NCBI GenBank assembly: GCA_031308135.1
Contig: JAHLJT010004567.1
Location: forward strand, 39,207,857 to 39,271,856
From: Acheta domesticus
Taxonomy: Eukaryota; Arthropoda; Insecta; Orthoptera; Gryllidae
Reading direction: 5' to 3'
Length of the DNA stretch: 64,000 bases
This document shows positions 47,150 through 58,259 of this stretch, piece after piece. A program made the position numbers and the translations under genes. Numbering within the stretch: the first letter of the stretch is position 1; each line of letters starts with the position of its first letter. A model generated the notes under the pieces. The model was given only the letters and a program-made list of their open reading frames with translations, had not been told where the DNA came from and ran no database searches.

Positions 47150-47655
47150 ATCGTGCACCGGAAAACGTCGAATTTTCGCCAGAAAAACTCTTATAGCAGA
47201 GGTCTGGTAATCAAAAAAGGGGATAAAACTCGTTGCTAAATTTAGAAAAAATTCTCTAACTCGTGGATGTAGCCAAAATCCATGTTTTGTTGCTTCTTGA
47301 TACCGAAATCTCGATTGACTGTCTGTCTGCCTGCCTATCTGTCCGTCTGTGGTCTTTCTTTAAAATCGACATTCCCCAATCAATTTGACTGATGTCGAGG
47401 CTCCTGGAATTTGAAACAGATATTTTAACTTTTAGGGGTCCTTTACAGGTAGCCCCTTGGACATTTTCAGAGTTTTCAAAAAATGGCTCCAAATTTTTTG
47501 ATTAAATTTTGTTGTTGAATAGTGCGAAGGACATTTAAGAGAATGATGCATGTATAATTTCCGTTGACATCCCCAATTTTTCGAAAATTGCAAAACGCAA
47601 TTTCAAAACTACAAAATTGAAGATAGAGATTTCTTTATCAAACCCTTTAGCCATA
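47150..47655 (+). repeat. R3 repeat, copy B
   Basis: Partner of 44767-45330. It carries a longer CTGTCTGTCTGCCTGCC simple-repeat patch at 47320-47350 where copy A has GTCCGTCAGTTCGTCTGCG. Confidence 0.7.
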
Positions 47656-48249
47656 CTTCAATTTACATAAAGGTACGATTATATATGTGGGATGTGGGAG
47701 GTATTTTCTTGCACATTTTCAAAATCTGCATATCAGTGTCAGAAAATTGTATTTTGTGCTTTGTGCTTTATCATTCCTATTCTTTAGCTCCTTTTCCTCT
47801 ACCAGAAGTACTTTAACATTTACCTCAAACATTAAACGCCAAGCAGGCTTGATATCGTGACTGCCAAAGAGCCAAATCTTCTACGATGACTACTCCTTGA
47901 ACGACAACGAGAGTTTAATGTGTCTGCAATAACAAATTCGTTCCTTCTACCTATAGATGCATTCACGGAACTGTTAGTTCAGCAAGGAAGTTTAGAAATT
48001 TCTTGGAATTTAGCATTGTTACTTTTTTTATCAGAACATATAAAATCGTGATTATCTGCGGGTGTCGCTTAAATATGCAAATAAAATATGCATTTTTGAA
48101 TAAAAAATTCAAGCGGAACTCGCTGTTCTTGCAATGGTACAATTCGAATTGTACAAAATCGAATTCGTCACAACCGACTGAATGATTTCTTCGAGGACAA
48201 CGCCCCTTTCTCCATTCCCTTCCGCTCCGCTGATGACTCTGCGGTCCAA
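47656..48249. other. AT-rich intergenic, nothing recognised
   Basis: AT-rich spacer; a 98-codon minus ORF (47963-48259) is unrecognised. Confidence 0.35.
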
Positions 48250-48570
48250 AGCATTTCAAGCTCCTCTATCCGCGTGAAACGAGGGGCTCGCTTTCTGACT
48301 GCACAGTCAACCGCTCGGGCAACGCTCATTAAGAGGCGCTATCAAATTAAAGGACGGCGCGTATCTCCCATCATCGCAGTGGCAGCACGCGCGCCGCCGG
48401 CCGGCCGGGCGGCGGTCGCAGGCCGGAAGCCCAGAGCTGCCCAGCAGGGCGTGTCGCCTCGCGCCGAGTGGGGACAAAGTGTGAGGGCGTGGGCGCCGGA
48501 GCGATCCAGGTGGACGATGGTAGTCGCCTCGAGGAAAGTCGGAGGAGGCTGAACGAAAGGAACGGTAATG
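48250..48570. promoter_or_regulatory. Complex GC-rich island, possible regulatory element
   Basis: Complex sequence with homeodomain-type cores (CGCTCATTAAGAGGCG, ATCAAATTAAAGGACG) grading into a CpG-dense core (GCCGCCGGCCGGCCGGGC). No ORF is credible. The regulatory call is inference. Confidence 0.25.
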
Positions 48571-49619
48571 AAAGACGCCAGAAGTGTTTCTCTGATGTGG
48601 ATTTTTCGTGGCTATGTAAATGGCACATGACTTTTTTAGATTTGAATAAACAATTAAATTTTTAGGCTATGTATAGATACGCGAGAGTAACATAAAAACT
48701 TTACAAAAAATGACGTTTGCTTTCTCACAAAGAGGGGATTTATCACCAGGCCAAATTCAATGGGGTGAGTATTTCTGTACACATTCTGGGATATTTAACA
48801 CTTCTATAATGCTTTTCTCTTGTGTCCCGCTAAGGCGGTCCGTTAATCCAAATTCTGAATACAATTGCGGTTCAAGGAGACCATGTCGGAACAGTTCCAG
48901 CAATGAAGGAGACGAGTCTGCGTATCATTTGGAGATGGGCGCGATTGTTTACAAATCGGAAGAAAAGCAATGTATTTATTTTAGTTTTCAGATCAAGTTA
49001 CGGATCAAAGAGGAAATGATCCACGAAAATAATTATTTCTACACTTAAATATTTATTATTTTACCACAATAGTACGCTACGTACTTATTCTGTTACAAAA
49101 TTCACTACTTACCAAATTCCACCATTCGAAGTTTATTTTCCTTTTCATAATTGTTGGACCTGAAAATAGAAAAAAAATATTACTAGATTTAACACTTGAT
49201 AAAATTTACTTCGAACAATTTAACACAAATATATTTGTTCATCAGAGCACTCTTCAATTTAATTTAAAAGAAGTACAAAACAATAAGTTGTAATAGAGTT
49301 AAAATTGTAATTATTACAATTTGTAATTTTACAGGAGTATTGATGCCCATTTGGCAAAAGAAATTGAGGAAAGGTGAAAGAAGACCAAGATATTTTGGAA
49401 CGGAAATCGAAGACAGTTGTCTTCGATTACATAGAAATATTCATTTCAACGTTACCGCCGTAGTATTAGATAAACATCAAAACCGGTTATGTAAAGAAAT
49501 TCCAAAGTTCTTCACACAGAAAAAACATTATAGCTTTAATACCTGAAAAACGTAGAAAGTGTCTGAATTCAAGTATATTCTTCTTCTTGAAGATGTGATC
49601 ACTCGGCAATATTGGGTTG
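48571..49619. other. AT-rich intergenic, nothing recognised
   Basis: Contains a 112-codon plus-strand ORF (48710-49048) and a 68-codon ORF (49340-49546). Both are complex but unrecognised and not supported by splice or promoter evidence. Confidence 0.3.
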
Positions 49620-51270
49620 ACGGGGACATTTTTGGGCGGGTTGAGAGGTTGTCTGAGTCCGCACAGGCAGACGAAGGCGAAGGAAGAGACGCTGGCGAAG
49701 ACGGTGGCAGTGAGGAATCTAGAGATCGAAGTTAACGACGACGTAATAAATTGATGACAACGGTGAAATGCCAGAGCGGAAGCATCGTCGTAGATCGAGG
49801 CGGTGGGATTTGAAACTGACGAGAGCGAAGGTGGAGAAGGCAGCGAGGGCCAGGGTGGATGGCTGCGAAGGATGATAAAAATAGGAGTGGGTACAAGAGA
49901 GCGATGGCGATGCGGGGGCGGGGACAGAAGAAGAGGTAGGGGTGGGACGGGAGTGGATCGCAAAGGAGAGGTCAGCGGCGATAGGTGTTGGTGAGGAAGA
50001 TAGTGGAGGCGAAGGCGAGCTCGGGAGCTGGGACGAAGGTGATTGGGAAGGGCGGCGGTGGGGCAGCGGCGACTACGAGAATGGAGTGGGAGTGGTGGGG
50101 ACGGGGCAGAGGCGGGGGTGGAACGGGAGCGGACCCAAAGGCGGGGAGCGCGGCGACGGCCGGTAAGGCCGTGGAGGCAGAGGAGGACGGAAGTGGGCAC
50201 GGTGAAGTGGCTGCGAAGGGTGGAGTCGGCGGTGGAGTCGGCGGTGGTGGCGGCGGTGGTGGCGGCGATGGTGGCAGCGGCGGTGGCGGCGGCGGTGGTG
50301 GCGGCGGTGGTGGCGGCGATGGTGGCAGCGGCGGTGGCGGCGGCGGTGGTGGCGGCGGTGGTGGCGGCGGAGAAGTGAACGGGGGCGGGACGGGAGCGGA
50401 GGCGGAGGCGGAGGCTGGGCCAGGACGACGGCGGCCCGGAGCGGTGCTGGCGAAGGGCGTCGAGAAGGCGGCGATGATGACAAGAACGGTGAGCAGGGAG
50501 GGCGGAGACGAGGGTGGAGGCGGGGGTGGAACGGGAGCGAATGCAAAGGCTGGGCCAGTGGCAATGGCATGGGCGAGGGAGGTAGCGGAGGCAGATTCGA
50601 CCACGGGAGAAGAGGCTGGGCCAGGGCGAGGGCGGCGCGGGGGCGGTGGTGACTACAAAGATCGACGGTGGGGCGGCGGCGGACACTCGAACCGCCGCGA
50701 GACGGGAGCGGAGGCGAAGGCGGGGACAGAGTGAGGGCGGCGCGGGAGCAATGGTGGTTGCTAAGAGCGACGGTGGGGCGGCGGCGGAGACGAGAACGGC
50801 CGCGAGGCGGGAACGGAGGCGAAGGCGGAGACAGGGCGAAGGCGTCGCGGGGTGTGGGGGGCGGGAGGGAGGCTTCGCGGGGGGCGGGCGAGGACGGCCG
50901 CCACCGCCGGCGGCGCGCGGGTGCCCGCGAGGCAGCGGCTGCCGATTGTATCTCCGGCTTTAATTGCTCGTGTTGGTTATAAATTGGATTAAACGGCCCG
51001 GGCATTCTCGGCGGTGCGGCGTCCGATGCAAGCGAGCTGTTTACTGTGGCGGCAGCGAAGATGCGCGCGCGCGATACGCCGGCGCCCGCAGAGGAGGACG
51101 TGTCGGTGGCGGATGGGGGCGGCGAGATGACGGCGAGGCAGTGGCGGAGACGCCGCCGGCTGCGGCGACGGCGGAGGCGGTGGAGATTGCGGACTGTGCA
51201 GGCGGCGTCTGGGCAGGACATTGGCGACGACGGCTGTAATGGTGACTGGTGGGGCGACGTTGTGGAAATG
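49620..51270. other. Large purine-biased GC-rich island
   Basis: About 1.6 kb, the longest island, strongly G/A-biased on the plus strand (GGTGGGGCGGCGGCGG, GAGGCGAAGGCGG). Long antisense frames (399, 413, 249, 210 codons) are Ser/Pro/Arg- or Gly-rich translations of degenerate repeats. The right end (50930-51270) is complex, with GGCTTTAATTGCTCG and AAATTGGATTAAACG. Confidence 0.6.
50225..50375. repeat. GGTGGC repeat with about 63-bp higher-order unit
   Basis: GGT/GGC trinucleotides in which a longer word containing GGCGATGGTGGCAGCGG occurs twice about 63 bp apart, showing duplication of a larger unit. Confidence 0.85.
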
Positions 51271-51274
51271 CCGT

Positions 51275-51752
51275 GGATTGATTGGCCGATTACCAGTGAT
51301 TCCGGGTGTATCAACTGCTAAGGTCAATAGTCCCGTACGTGTAGTGCATGTTTTTTGCTCGGGAAGTGGCGATGATCTTGCCCCGCTGTAGGGCGAGTTC
51401 CGGCGCCAACCTACAGAGCCTTTACCTGGGTTTTCCCCAACCAAGTGTCTCCCATCAGCGTGGCATCCCCCTCGCCAGGACAAGCTCTAAGCTCCCGACC
51501 GGTCTCCCGGCATGAGTGCATGTAAGTGTAAGTGTGTGTGAGAGATAGGATAGGACAAGGAAGGGGGAGGAAAGATCGTGAGCAATCCGTGGCCCGTTTG
51601 GTAGTGTACTGCTCCAGCATTCGCCTGACATGGGTCGGGAAAATTACCGATCAGAGCAACTGGCCTCTAGAATTCTCCTCTAGACACTGACAGTACTCGA
51701 CCTGGCTGTGTGGCTGATGTCAAAAATCCTGCCACCGTCGGGACTCGAAGGA
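51275..51752 (-). mobile_element. SINE-A copy 9
   Basis: Minus orientation, from ATTGATTGGCCGATTACC and GTGATTCCGGGTGTATCAAC through GGTTTTCCCCAACCAAGTG, GCTCCCGACCGGTCTCCCGG, ACAAGGAAGGGGGAGG, TCCGTGGCCCGTTTGG, GCTCCAGCATTCGCC and ATTCTCCTCTAGACACTGAC to a box B remnant (GGGACTCGAA) at 51739-51748. The outer part of the head is missing. It lies immediately right of the 49.6-51.3 kb island. Confidence 0.85.
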
Positions 51753-52948
51753 ATGCTGTGGAGGAAATAGTGGCGGCCGCTGTGGTAGGGGGAGGCAGGG
51801 ACATAGCGGAATGAGAGATAGCGGGATGCAGGGAAGCAGGCGTTGGCCGTGGCGGGGACGCGGGTGCGGGCAGGGGTGGAGCAGGAAATGACGTCGAAGG
51901 GTGATGTGGAGAGGCAACGGCGGAAACACGAATGGTGGCGGAGGCAGGGTGGTGACGAGACGGGAGCAGTGGCGGGGAGGGGGATAATAGAGATTGTGAG
52001 GGTTGGCCATTGCGATAGTGGTTGTGTGTGGAAGGAGGCGGCAGCGGTAGTGGTGGCGATGGTGCGCTTGGTAAGAGCGCTTTTTTAACACTCATACGTC
52101 CCCTGCGGCCTTCTGAACACGTGCAGATGCGATCTTGATGGAGGCGAAGTCATATTTTTTAAATCTCCTGAGGAGAACTATAAAAAATTTATATTTGTTT
52201 TCTGAGAGGGACGTATTTTGTGGTGCCATAACTGATCGGTATAGGTTTTGCTGTAACTGATCCACTGGGATGATAACTGATCTGCTACTGCTCCTTTAAA
52301 TTGCGACATGCCTTATACACATATAGTGGAATTCTTTTAATTTATTTCTTATATGGTACATTAGCAAACGATAGAGAGTATACTGAGAAAAGCTAGGTCA
52401 AGCTAGGCTGTATTCGAATGATGCTATGTATCTAATGATATTATTTGGCGGTAAAGAAAATGGGTCTATTCCTCTAATATTATTTGCTTATCTACAATTT
52501 ACAAAGATTGTGTTGGAGATTAAATTTTTTTAGAATATGTATGTTATACAATGTTTCTTTTATAAATATTGCAGACACGATGAGGAAATGATCTATTTGC
52601 AAAACTGTAGGAAAACCATGATGATTTGTAGGCACCCTGAGGCAGCTGAAGAAAACGCTTCTCATGTGGGTACATGATTTACAAGTCATATGTTCTCTGA
52701 AGAAATAAAATACAAGAGAATTTACGAAGGAATCATGTAAATGCTGTAGGAATTTTGCCAGGGATAGTCATTAGTGTGTACGCGTCTCCTAGCTTGGAAG
52801 TCTATTACCTTAATTTGCCATTAACATGACTCACGACTGTCGGTTTTCTGACTCGGTTAAAAGCAACGGTCTTGATCTAGTCGCTCGTTCGTCATAGGTG
52901 TAGCTTGTTGATGTGTCTTTAATCTATTTTGTATTTGGTAAATACATA
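51753..52948. other. Intergenic: G-rich, then AT-rich
   Basis: 51753-52080 is G-rich imperfect repeat (GGGGGAGGCAGGGAC) with composition-driven ORFs on both strands. 52081-52948 is AT-rich with nothing recognised. Confidence 0.4.
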
Positions 52949-53223
52949 GGGGAAGGTGTTGTACCTTAAACCACTCCTTGTGGTCAAAGGTACAACTATC
53001 CCTGGTCAGTGGTACAACATACCTTTGACCAATTTTTTCTTTCAAAAATTAATTTCTACCATTTTTAAACCAAATTTAAAATTAATTTTAGATCATGGGA
53101 AGATTATGTTTTATAGCCAAAATTTAGGTGTTTGTTTTAAAATCATAAAAAAGTAAATAAATATAAAACTGAATGGGAAAAAATTAAAGTATGAGATGTA
53201 GTCAAACGTACACCACCTTCCCC
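52949..53223. mobile_element. TA-flanked MITE
   Basis: The left end GGGGAAGGTGTTGTACC and the inverse of the right end CGTACACCACCTTCCCC match at 15 of 17 bases. TA dinucleotides flank both ends (52947-52948 and 53224-53225), consistent with TA target duplication. An internal inverted motif pairs GGTCAAAGGTACAAC with GTACAACATACCTTTGACC-type sequence on the left side. 275 bp, AT-rich interior, no transposase. Confidence 0.75.
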
Positions 53224-54073
53224 TACTCGTGAAAACTCTGTTTTTTAAATCCCGGAGTCTGGGTCCAGTTTTCATTATTGTTGCTGACTGTAGATCCTCT
53301 TGACAACTGTGCAAGTCAATATTTCATTGCGGGCGCACACGGCTTCCTGTACACACATGTGGTTACTATTTGAAGAGATATTTATGAGTGTGGTGTATGC
53401 TTTACATGGCATTTCAATTCACAGCGTGGACCTACCGCAAAAAAAGCAGGGTTCAGCCTTCAGAATGAGGTTTTTTCCTCAAACGCAGAGCACAGCGTAG
53501 AACAGCGTAGAGGGAGTTAGGGAGCGGAGTTGCGGTCAGTGAACTTCACGCAACAAGCTCTCCTCCGTATCAGTAGATTTTATCTTGATACACGTTTTCG
53601 TTTTTTGGTTTTTTGTTGTTTTTAATACACCATTTTCGGCTCTCGTCTTCAATGTTGTCAGGTGACAAACGCTGGGGAATGTTCGCACTGCAGGTGATCG
53701 CTACATGGCTACCTAAAAATATTTATGCTAAATAATGAAAATTGAAATCAAGATAACATCTGATACGATACTCTCTGGAGCCATCAACACCCTATCACGT
53801 TCCTCCACTCCTCAGATTTCCCACTTTTAGTATCAAGAAGCATAATTTGTAGTCATAATCGCTAGGCAGTTAATTCATAGTTATAATTCGTAAGGGAATA
53901 AATAATATTGTATTAATTTTAACCGTGCAGTATTTACATAAAAGATAGTATTATATTTTACGTTTCCTTTTAGAGCTAATTATTCCAGGAAAGAGAGGAA
54001 GAAGCAAGTATTCACTCAAAATGAATTCACGTTATGAAAAAGAAGAAATGTAACACACGTTAATCGGCATGCA
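53224..54073. other. AT-rich intergenic, nothing recognised
   Basis: AT-rich, with a short AACAGCGTAGA duplication near 53490-53510. Confidence 0.4.
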
Positions 54074-54118
<45 letters not shown>

Positions 54119-54141
54119 TAATAATAATAATAATAATAATA
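54074..54141. repeat. (TAA)n microsatellite
   Basis: About 68 bp of TAA with a single one-base phase shift near 54113. Confidence 0.95.
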
Positions 54142-54354
54142 GTAATTTTATTTTTCTCACTTTTTGTCGATTTATTGGAACTGTTTCTCCCCTTCTAATC
54201 ACATGATGGAATTTCAGACCACATTCAAAAATCGTTTATGGCTGTTTTTTAACGAGGATGGCCATGTATGTGTGAACTCCAAATTACGAAATGTTTTTAC
54301 GCGCAATTCTCGTTAATAAAACTGACCCCAGGTCCCTTTGCAACGAGGTAATTT

Positions 54355-54680
54355 CAGCATCCCGGCCGCGAAGAGCGTTTTTAATAGCTCGACATGCGCC
54401 ATAAGGTCCCTGTAGACCGCGCGGGATCCCGCGGGCAACTAGGGAACGTTCACCCGCGGTTCCGGGTTCGAATTCCGACCGCGGTCCGGAGCACGTGTTA
54501 CGAGCGTCGCCACATCTGGTCAGCCGGCGGCGGCGGCGGCGGCGGTGGCAGCACCTCCGAGCGTGTAGTATCGCGCAGGCCCTAATGAGACACCTGGAGG
54601 CCGCATTACCCGGCGCTAGCACTCCGTTAACGGCCGGCGCGGCGGCGGGGCGACTCGCTGGGCGGCGCGGCCGTTAAGGT
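54355..54680. promoter_or_regulatory. Complex GC-rich island, possible regulatory element
   Basis: CpG-dense, with TTTTTAATAGCTCG, CCCTAATGAGACACC, GCATTACCC and CCGTTAACGG embedded in GC-rich sequence and a short CGG run at 54524-54546. An imperfect palindrome at 54454-54484 contains GGGTTCGAATTCC, a box-B-like core. No credible ORF is present. The regulatory role is inference. Confidence 0.25.
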
Positions 54681-55079
54681 AGTATGTTCGTTAAATCGAC
54701 CACGGTGACGTCCCCCCCAAAAAGTACTTTAATGTAAAGCAAAATCTCTGTTCTTCAAGAAGGTAAGAAAAAAATGGGCCCTTACCGGCCTATTTTTAAT
54801 AAGATAAGTTTAAATTAGTACAGGCTTTAATGGAAAAAACTTTCGCGGGCATATGATTTTTTCAGTTATTGTAGAAGTTATACGTTATATGCGATTGCAG
54901 ATTTGTTTTTTTCGGAGCAGTTTTTCTTTTCATTACGAGCCTTTAGTGTTCCAAGCATATTCAGATCATCTTTCTGGTATAAAATCAAACGACTGTTGAA
55001 AACAGGGATATTTGTTTGAACGTTTTGGTTTCATTGTCAAACAATGGTGTCCACGTTTATTTTGAAAAAAAGGGACTGT

Positions 55080-55790
55080 ATCGAGAACGATATGAATAGT
55101 GCTAAAAATAAAGATAAGTGCAGGAAAAAGGAGAAAGCTACATCAGTGCTGATGGTGAGGAACATTAGTAATACCATTGCCAGTCGCTCTGATGAAGCTG
55201 AAACGAATTTGGCAACGAGGCTGAAAACAGCGAGGATAGTGGTGGTAATGTTAGTAACGATGACCTCTAGGGACGATATCGAAAGTGTTTAAACTAGAAA
55301 CAAGTGTATCTAAATAGGAGAGCTCTCAGAATGTTGACTAATAAAGGTAGCGTAGTCAGTCGCTCTGATGGAGCCGAGGCGGATTTGGCAACGGGACTGG
55401 AAAGGGCGAGAATGGTGGCGGTGGCAGCTGGGATAACATCAATGTAACTTTAACATCAATGATATTAAAAGTAGAAACAAGTGATACAAAACCAGAAAGC
55501 TAGTACGATACTGATCACTAGTTAAAGCCGCGTATTCAGTCGCTTTTATAGAGCCAAGGTGAATTTGGCATCGAGGCTAGAAACGGCGGCGATGTCCGCG
55601 ATGATATCTGCTGCTGACGATATCAATAATGTTAAGGCTAGAAACGAGTTTCAAAAATAGAAAGCTAGCATGGTGTTGATGGCGATGAACACTATAAGGC
55701 AGCGTATTCAGTCTCTCTAATGGAGTCAAGGAGAATTTGGCATCGAGGCTGGAAACTGTCAGTGGCGGTGACGGCGGCGGAGGCGTTGGC
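55080..55790. repeat. Tandem repeat, about 176-bp period, 4 units
   Basis: The marker word CAGTCGCTCTGATGNAGC (with variants) starts at 55181, 55357, 55537 and 55709, giving spacings of 176, 180 and 172 bp. Each is followed by AATTTGGCAACGAGG or ATTTGGCATCGAGG, GAAAC-type sequence, then GATATC and GAAAGCTA-type words before the next unit. Units differ by roughly 25-30% by eye. The array runs straight into a GGCTTC hexamer repeat. Short ORFs inside are not conserved between units. Confidence 0.85.
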
Positions 55791-55836
55791 GTTGGCGTCG
55801 GCGTCGTCGGCTTCACCTCCGTCTCTGTCTCCGTCT

Positions 55837-55978
55837 ACGGCTTCGGCTTCGGTTTCGGCTTCGACTTCGGCTTCGGCTTCGGCTTCGGCTTCGGCTTTGG
55901 CTTTGGCTTCGACTTCGGCTTCGACTTAGGCTTCGGCTTCGACTTCGGCTTCAACTTCAACTTAAACTTCGGCTTCGA
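55837..55978. repeat. GGCTTC hexamer repeat
   Basis: About 140 bp of GGCTTC with GACTTC, GGTTTC, GGCTTT and AACTTC variants. It translates to alternating Gly-Phe or Lys-Pro dipeptides; no gene is inferred. Confidence 0.92.
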
Positions 55979-56240
55979 CGGCGGCGGCAGCAGCGCGGCG
56001 GCGGCGGCGGCGGCAGCGACGGCGACGGCGGCGCCGGGGCGCCTGGGGCGTCGCCTAATAGCCGACGATCGAGCGTCTCGCCGCGCGCATACTAACGACG
56101 CGATATTTGGAGAAGGCATTAGGCGCTGGGAGCGGCGCGGGCGCAGCTCACGAGATGGTTATTCACGCGGAACGCTTCGCTTCGTGTTTCGCGAGCTCCC
56201 AGATCACACATTAACTTTTTCGGATGTGTGCCAAGCGGCC
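55979..56240. promoter_or_regulatory. Complex GC-rich island, possible regulatory element
   Basis: GCGGCGGCGG run, then complex sequence with GCCTAATAGCCGACGATCG and GGCATTAGGCGC. CTAATAGCCGACG is close to CTAATAGGCGACG in the 58.3-58.6 kb island. No credible ORF. The regulatory role is inference. Confidence 0.25.
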
Positions 56241-57150
56241 GCTGTTTCTACCCCATACTTATACTGACAAGAAGGAGAAGGTGTAAGGTTTGGCACTCAA
56301 AACTAAAAATATAAAAATGATAATTGCTGATATGAACCACCTGAAAACCGTACCCAGTGAACTGTAATTCAAGTATCTTGCATTCAAGTTCATTCCATTT
56401 ATTTGAACATCTACACTAGAATCACCGAAGTTTACTTTTAAATATTTCTGCTTCGCAATAAAAAGACACTAGAAAATGTTCTTAAACTTCCTTCAAATTA
56501 ACGTCTTTCTTAATTCCTTTCCTGCGCTTCTCATTCATAATGACTGAGTAGTTACCTTTCTGTTTAACAATTAGCGAAATGTGCTGACTCGTCAGTTACT
56601 TTTCATGAATTGAAGACACTTGTAAAAGCTGTATAATATCATGCGTGTGCATTTGCTATTATATACGTAAATACATTTTAGGAAATAGTACTTTATAATT
56701 TTTGTCTTTTTTTCTAATTATATTTGTTATGGTTTCCAGTTGAGTCTCCTTCTACATCATGCACATTTTATTTTAAATCAGAAAAAAATATTTTTGCAAT
56801 TACATATCATTTTACTGCTGTAAAGAACTATCTTTCTATAAAAGAATCGTGAATATTGGATAGATATTCACTGATAAGTGAGTATGAGCGATATTAAATA
56901 ACACGCCGTTAAACCTATGCCTCATTTTGGTCATAACTATATTTTAGTGAAGCAAGGAATTGCGATAAGGGATAAATATATCATAGCAAAATTCCCTGGT
57001 ATCCAAAGGGCATGACTCATCATACACTCTAGTTGCTGATGAATCTCTCCGTCCCAACACTAGTGTGCTATTGAAAGAACTTAGTAAACTCTACAATTTC
57101 AGTTCTACTTGTTGAGCGCTGGTTTTTCCGACTCCGGTTTTTCCGACGCC
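56241..57150. other. AT-rich intergenic, nothing recognised
   Basis: AT-rich spacer. CTCTACAATTTCAG at 57089-57102 is a good splice-acceptor-like string just before the small frame at 57151. GGTTTTTCCGAC occurs twice in tandem at 57121-57146. Confidence 0.35.
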
Positions 57151-57294
57151 ATGCCTGAGAGCAACCAAATGTGGAAGCAGTTTGCTCAGGACACTAGCTT
57201 GCTAGGCGTGCCGTCGAGTCGCCTGTCTCGCACTTCACCAAGAAGTGTCGCCTACAAAGACACTGGCTTTACTCGACACATCCGAGCGACTTAG
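57151..57294 (+). CDS. Candidate small ORF or exon (unidentified)
   Basis: ATG at 57151, 47 codons, TAG stop. It begins MPESNQMWKQFAQDTSLLGV and then becomes Ser/Arg-rich. The W-x2-FAQDTSLLGV string faintly recalls the 'W...FxxxTSxHG' region at the start of DEG/ENaC (pickpocket) channels, but the diagnostic His is absent and nothing downstream supports it. An acceptor-like CAG lies 48 bp upstream; no good donor is seen. Probably chance, but it is one of few non-repetitive frames. Confidence 0.15.
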   Translation: MPESNQMWKQFAQDTSLLGVPSSRLSRTSPRSVAYKDTGFTRHIRAT

Positions 57295-57956
57295 AGCGAC
57301 CCGAAGAACCAAAAGAATGGAGTACTTTCAAGTTTCCATTTAGAGATTGGCATTGTCCGTGTGCAGCCAGCGTGTGAGATGAGATGGAAATGGGAAAGTG
57401 AAAAAGAAAAAAACAACAACAAAAAACTCGTGATAAACAAAAACTGATCTTTAGCTAGGTAACGCAGGACGTCGCCAACACAACCTTAAATTGGCTTCGA
57501 TCTTGACTGCTAGAGAAGTTAATGAGCACTTGGAATGTCGCTTCTCTTGAGTAGCTCACAAAAAAGACGCAATTTGAACCGTTCACACGTTCTTCGCAGC
57601 ACCTTTCTGGTCTTCGCTGTCGACATTGGATAGTTACCTTTGTCTTGTGTAGTAAATGTAGAGTACCGCACACTTTTTAACTTGGAGAAAGATAAATTAA
57701 ATAGAAGATAAATACTCTCTAAACAAGACGGTTTTCTCTGGAATACAAATAACTGCTACATGTTATCGAATAAATTTAAGGAAGAAGGCAAAGCCTAATT
57801 AAAATATGTTAATAAAAATATAATTAAACTTAATTTTTGTTCCGTGTTCCAATAGCAAAGTTTGTCAATTCAATCTAAACCTGTGAGTTTAACCTAAATC
57901 CATATTATCTTTCTGCAGTATACCTACGTTGATTTTTCTGCGGTCTCCAGTCAGAT

Positions 57957-58174
57957 GTATACTTTGGTTTTTCTTTCTTGGCGCTTGGGAGTGTGTCATC
58001 AAAATGAAATATCTCACGGTATTTCGCGTCGTTCTCGGTTGTGCCGCTAGGATCCGCATGATCGCGACTGTATCGAGCACTGCGGGCGATCCTAGCTGCA
58101 CAAACGAGGACGACGTGAGATTCTATTTTGATGACACACCCTCGAGCGCCGAGAGAGAAAAAGCGAAGTATAAC
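57957..58174. mobile_element. Fold-back MITE, copy B
   Basis: Same family as 26271-26507: starts GTATACTTTGGTTTTTCTTT and ends AAGCGAAGTATAAC. Interior ATATCTCACGGTATTTCGCG is shared with copy A. The arms are more diverged here than in copy A, so this insertion is older or has mutated independently. Confidence 0.85.
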
Positions 58175-58259
58175 TAGTAGCGCTTTCGGGCGGAGGCGCT
58201 CGCATGATTGGATGTCTCCGAGCACCTGTCTACTTCCGTCTCATTGTTTCGCCTCGCGA

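Noticed and set aside
49487..51314. 399- and 413-codon minus-strand ORFs and 249-codon plus-strand ORF
   Set aside because: Overlapping frames on both strands in a purine-biased degenerate repeat; no domain or codon-usage evidence.
55737..56267. 176-codon Gly-Phe repeat protein
   Set aside because: Translation of the GGCTTC hexamer repeat plus GC island; no flanking gene structure.
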